A DNA stretch of 64,000 bases from Anaerolineales bacterium (GTDB lineage Bacteria > Chloroflexota > Anaerolineae > Anaerolineales > JABWBV01): assembly GCA_020634875.1 (NCBI GenBank), contig JACKAX010000011.1, positions 1-64,000 on the forward strand, written 5' to 3'. The first letter of the stretch is position 1. Each line of letters begins with the position of its first letter. The position numbers were made by a program, and so were the translations under genes. The notes beneath the pieces were generated by a model, which was not told where the DNA came from, did not search any database, and saw only the letters and a program-made list of their open reading frames with translations. Shown here piece by piece: positions 60,777 through 64,000 of the stretch.

Positions 60777-60805
60777 TCTGGTCACCTTTTTGTTACCGCT
60801 TCTCT

Positions 60806-61705
60806 TTAGAGATCAATTGCGCCGCCCCGATCATCCGCAAAAATATCCAAGAAAGAATTGCCAATCAACATAAAACTAAACCCAAGGGTAGCAATACACA
60901 ATCCGGGAGGCAGGATCCACCACCAGGCATCGTAAAGGATGGCGCTGTTCGCGAAGGCAATAGAGAGCATTTGCCCCCAGCTAACCATGGAAGGGTCGCC
61001 CAGACCTAGAAAACTAAGAGTCGCCTCGGTGAGCATCGCTGCCGTAATGACCAGAACCATGTTGGCGGTCACGATGGGCAGAATATTGGGCAGGATTTCG
61101 CTAAACATGATCTCCAGGGTAGATTTTCCCAGGACTTTCGCCGCGTCCACATACTCCCGCTTGGCCTCGGACATGGTTTGGGAACGAATACTCCGCGCCA
61201 TCCAAAGCCAGCTTAAGGCCCCGATAATCACCACCAGGTTGAAGATGCCCATGGAAGGCAAAAATGCGGCCAAAACGATCATAAACGCGAGCGTTGGGAT
61301 GACGAGAAAAATGTCAACAATTCGCATTAAAACTTCCCCGATCCTGCCGCCAAGATAACCCGCCAGCAAACCGACGAAAACGCCAATCATGCTGCTGAGT
61401 ACTCCGGCGAGAATGCCTACAGGTAACGTTACACGACTGCTATAAATAGTCTGCGAAAAAACATCTTGTCCGTAACTGTTTACGCCTAACCAATGTTCAG
61501 TAGATGGCTTTTCCCAGGGCATGAACTCAATGGACATGGGTTTGTAAGGCGCAATGTAAGGCGCAAAAATTGCCATCAGCACAAAGAAAACAATAATTGC
61601 AATCCCTATTTTTGCACGGGTATTTCGGGCAAAGTATTTTTCGAGAGTGGTATAGAATGCCGAACGCCTTCGATATTTTCTGGAATCAATCATATTCTCA
61701 GTCAT
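60806..61705 (-). CDS. ABC transporter permease (OppC/DppC-type)
   Basis: A permease of 299 aa with an N-terminal cytoplasmic segment, the first helix at about 33-53 (IGIAIIVFFVLMAIFAPYIA), the family segment EHWLGVNSYGQDVFSQTIY and five further helices. The ATPase-docking loop reads EYVDAAKVLGKSTLEIMFSEILPN. GGAGG lies about 9 bases before the ATG. It pairs with the OppB-type protein encoded just upstream in the operon. Confidence 0.93.
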   Translation of the reverse strand: MTENMIDSRKYRRRSAFYTTLEKYFARNTRAKIGIAIIVFFVLMAIFAPYIAPYKPMSIEFMPWEKPSTEHWLGVNSYGQDVFSQTIYSSRVTLPVGILAGVLSSMIGVFVGLLAGYLGGRIGEVLMRIVDIFLVIPTLAFMIVLAAFLPSMGIFNLVVIIGALSWLWMARSIRSQTMSEAKREYVDAAKVLGKSTLEIMFSEILPNILPIVTANMVLVITAAMLTEATLSFLGLGDPSMVSWGQMLSIAFANSAILYDAWWWILPPGLCIATLGFSFMLIGNSFLDIFADDRGGAIDL

Positions 61706-61723
61706 TTTCTACACACCTCCGCA

Positions 61724-62710
61724 TTATGAGACGACAACCCGAGGGTCAATCAGGGGATAAATTAAATCTGCCAGGAAATTCATGGTCACAACGCTGATCG
61801 CAATAATCGCAAAGCAGCCTTGAATGAGCGGGTAATCCTGTGAGTAGATGGCATTCAAGATGGTAAGACCAATACCCGGATACGAGAAAATCATCTCAGT
61901 CACCAATGCACCTCCTACTGCCAGGCCAATACTCAGCATCAGCCCCGTAAACGAAGGCAGCAACGCATTGCGAAAAGCATACTTGAAAAGAATGGTCCTG
62001 CGTTTTAAACCTTTCGCCTGAGCCAGCATGATGTAATCTTCGGAAAATACCTGGAGGACATTGGAGCGTAAGACAATTAGGCGACCCGCGAAGGTAATCA
62101 CGACCAAAGAGAGGATGGGAAGGGCTGCGTGATAGGCGATCTTGGGGATTTTCTCATACCACGTGAGGTCCCCTAAACCAGGAGGCATGGCGTGTCCCAT
62201 CGGAAAGATATCCAGATAATAGGCCAAACCCATCATCATCAGTAACGCGGCCCAAAAATATGGAATGGATTGGATATAAAATGCAATTCCCACCACGACA
62301 TTGTCAAAGATTGAGCCCTTTTTTAATGCGGCCAGAGTTCCAACTACCCAGGCAAACAGAAAAGAGATGAAGGTTGAAACCAAGACGATCATCAACGTCC
62401 AGGGAATCGCTTTTAGGATGATCTGGCTCACTGGCACAGGAAAGGTGCTAAAAGAAATCCCCAAATTTCCATGTAACAATTCCTTCAAATAGATAAAGTA
62501 TTGTTCAGGAATACTCTTATCCAGGCCGAATTGTTCTTTGAGCAGTTCGGCATATTCAAGAGAACCCATTGCCGATTGCGAGGCCATATAATCCGCGGGG
62601 TTGCCGCCCATCACACGGGGTAAAGCAAAATTAATCGTTAAGGCAACCCAGATGGTAAAAAGTGCGCTACCCAGGCGTCTCAGTACATAAGAAAATGTTA
62701 TATGCCGCAT
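61724..62710 (-). CDS. ABC transporter permease (OppB/DppB-type)
   Basis: A permease of 328 aa with six helices. The family opening is YVLRRLGSALFTIWVALTIN, then GNPADYMASQ and FGLDKSIPEQYFIYLKELLH. The docking loop reads SEDYIMLAQAKGLKRRTILF and the conserved EMIFSYPGIGLTIL is present. ATG 62710 follows AAGGAG by 7 bases and is preferred over an earlier in-frame Met. A hairpin separates this gene from the binding-protein gene. Confidence 0.93.
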   Translation of the reverse strand: MRHITFSYVLRRLGSALFTIWVALTINFALPRVMGGNPADYMASQSAMGSLEYAELLKEQFGLDKSIPEQYFIYLKELLHGNLGISFSTFPVPVSQIILKAIPWTLMIVLVSTFISFLFAWVVGTLAALKKGSIFDNVVVGIAFYIQSIPYFWAALLMMMGLAYYLDIFPMGHAMPPGLGDLTWYEKIPKIAYHAALPILSLVVITFAGRLIVLRSNVLQVFSEDYIMLAQAKGLKRRTILFKYAFRNALLPSFTGLMLSIGLAVGGALVTEMIFSYPGIGLTILNAIYSQDYPLIQGCFAIIAISVVTMNFLADLIYPLIDPRVVVS

Positions 62711-62763
62711 ACGACAACTCCTTGTTTGCAATTACCGCCCAGATTATCAGCAGATGATTGGAA

Positions 62764-62809
62764 AAGGCAGGAATAGGCATTTCTAAAGATGATAGCCTAT
62801 TCCTGCCTT
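62764..62809 (-). terminator. Hairpin between binding-protein and permease genes
   Basis: Two perfect 15-base arms (AAGGCAGGAATAGGC and its complement) enclose a 16-base loop; the T-run on the minus strand is short (TTTT). It is probably a leaky terminator or an RNA-stabilising stem that keeps the binding-protein mRNA more abundant than the permease mRNA. Confidence 0.7.
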
Positions 62810-62830
62810 CACTAGGGCACGGAATACGCG

Positions 62831-64000
62831 CTAAGGAATGAGTTGGACTTTAATCAAGGACTGTGCCGCCCAGATGGGATAATTTGTATCCCAACCTGTC
62901 GTCCCAACTCCCTCATAATACGGAATATGACCACCACCAGAGTACATCGGCAAGAAGACATAGTTGGCAGCAATTTCCTGCTGGAGTTCGTAATAGATGG
63001 TTTTCTGTTCCGCCGGATCCGTTACTGAAGCTGCCTGGGCAAGGAGTTCATCAACTTTGGCGTTGCTAAAGCGGAAGTAGTTCGTACCAGGTGTCGCGGT
63101 TCCTGATGGGGCCGTCATCGCTGAGTTAAAGCTGGCATTTATCGACGCGAAGGCATCTGGCGGGAACGTAATGGGGAGTTGGATCAGATCGAAATCTCCG
63201 GTCTGCCCGCGTTTAGTCAGTTCGGGCCAGGTTGCTAGTTTTGGAATGATTTCAACACCCAGGTTGAGCAACCACTGTTGAATCATGCCCGCTTCCATCT
63301 GTTGGGCAGGTGCGCCGCTGGCATTGTGGTAGGTGAAGGAGAGACGCTGACCGTCTTTTTGGTAAATGCCATCATCACCTTTGGTGTAACCGGCTTCTTC
63401 CAAAACGGCCTGTGCAGCGGCAATATCATAGGTAAGGCTATTGGCCACTTCAGTATTGACCAAATCGCCAAACAGGGGCGGCAGCCAACCGATGCTAGTA
63501 GGGAATACGCCGTTGTATTCACCTTTGGTGATCAAGTCAGTCTGGTTAATCGCCATCGCCATCGCTTTGCGGACAGCTACGTCAGCCAGCATGGGGTTAT
63601 CTTCATTCATAGCAACAACCCAGTTCGTCAACCCGGAATAAACCTGCAATTCCGCACCTTGTTTCGTGCGTAATTCAGGGACATTGGGCATGGCAAGGGT
63701 ACCCTGAGTGAATTGGATATCGCCTTTCAAAAGCGCTAAGGTCAAGTTCGGCGCAGAGTTGTAAATGTGCATTACAATCTTGTCGACATTGGGCGCGCCA
63801 CGCCAGTAATCCATGTTCGCGTCAAACTGTACATCTGTACCCGTGTTATAGGCCGTGAAAATGAAGGGGCCAGTGCCTATAGGTTCGGGATTGGTGAATT
63901 CAACAGGGTTGACATCTTTCCACAAGTGTTCGGGAACGATTTGAACAGTGGAGATATAGTTCGGTAATGCGGTGGAGGGCTGTTTCAGGTGGAATACGAC
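62831..64000 (-). CDS. ABC transporter substrate-binding protein, family 5 (N-terminus outside window)
   Basis: The C-terminal 389 residues of an Opp/Dpp-type binding protein; the frame remains open to the window edge (PSTALPNYISTVQIVPEHLW), so the start and signal peptide lie beyond base 64000. Family features are GTGPFIFTAYNTGTDVQFDANMDYWRG, VRKAMAMAINQTDLI, AAAQAVLEEAGYTKGDDGIY and QAASVTDPAEQKTIYYELQQ. This cluster transports peptides in many bacteria but oligosaccharides in others; the adjoining sulfatase favours a sulfated, non-peptide ligand (inference). Confidence 0.92.
   Translation of the reverse strand, partial: VVFHLKQPSTALPNYISTVQIVPEHLWKDVNPVEFTNPEPIGTGPFIFTAYNTGTDVQFDANMDYWRGAPNVDKIVMHIYNSAPNLTLALLKGDIQFTQGTLAMPNVPELRTKQGAELQVYSGLTNWVVAMNEDNPMLADVAVRKAMAMAINQTDLITKGEYNGVFPTSIGWLPPLFGDLVNTEVANSLTYDIAAAQAVLEEAGYTKGDDGIYQKDGQRLSFTYHNASGAPAQQMEAGMIQQWLLNLGVEIIPKLATWPELTKRGQTGDFDLIQLPITFPPDAFASINASFNSAMTAPSGTATPGTNYFRFSNAKVDELLAQAASVTDPAEQKTIYYELQQEIAANYVFLPMYSGGGHIPYYEGVGTTGWDTNYPIWAAQSLIKVQLIP

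Noticed and set aside
1..64000. tRNA and rRNA genes
   Set aside because: Intergenic regions were read for T-arm GGTTCGAAT-like signatures and rRNA segments; none was found.

Overview
The window reads as a chromosomal stretch of an uncultured Chloroflexota bacterium, most likely class Anaerolineae. This is inferred from gene style rather than from a marker gene: lipoproteins with Thr/Pro-rich linkers after the lipobox, a MalT-like (LAL) LuxR regulator, an exported protein ending in a FLPLVVR tail, a delta-60 repeat protein, mixed leaderless and Shine-Dalgarno starts, and many short palindromic intergenic repeats. No rRNA, tRNA, CRISPR array, prophage or intact insertion sequence was found.

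Layout. 1-10.8 kb: housekeeping and accessory genes, namely a partial amidohydrolase, a fatty-acid desaturase, a YfhO-type membrane protein, a VapBC-like toxin-antitoxin pair, a striking 21-bp periodic repeat, a MoxR-DUF58 pair, a cysteine-peptidase-like protein, DUF503, and a DUF4230 protein with a small membrane partner. 11.3-27.4 kb: a carbohydrate island, all on the minus strand. It reads beta-galactosidase (GH42), endo-galactanase (GH53), a MarR regulator, a maltodextrin ABC transporter (binding protein with a fused C-terminal starch-binding-like module, MalF, MalG), a CRTAC1/FG-GAP protein and three GH13 enzymes. 27.7-38.5 kb: a LipM/LplA-like lipoate enzyme, VOC and CrtI-like proteins, an IorAB-type molybdenum oxidoreductase, a seven-repeat exported protein followed by the decayed remains of a tandem duplication, DNA polymerase IV and a YbaK-type deacylase. 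38.7-48.2 kb: a delta-60/Ig-like adhesin, a frameshifted ABC exporter pseudogene pair, an MDR oxidoreductase, a rhodanese and an LAL regulator. 48.6-52.6 kb: the bacterial RNA-repair pair Pnkp and Hen1. 52.7-64 kb: a run of minus-strand genes reading binding protein, OppBCDF-type transporter, cytoplasmic Cys-type sulfatase, anaerobic sulfatase-maturating enzyme, SulP-STAS-rhodanese anion transporter and a GlpX-like phosphatase.

How they fit together. The 11-27 kb island would capture starch or maltodextrin and beta-galactan fragments at the surface, import them and hydrolyse them. The 52-64 kb run looks like a pathway that imports a sulfated small molecule or oligomer intact, removes sulfate in the cytoplasm and handles the released sulfate through SulP. 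This is the best candidate for an undescribed functional unit here. The least explained sequence structures are the 21-bp periodic repeat at 5.56-5.93 kb, the 41-bp tandem repeat at 30.9 kb, and the duplicated and decayed module at 33.7-35.8 kb.
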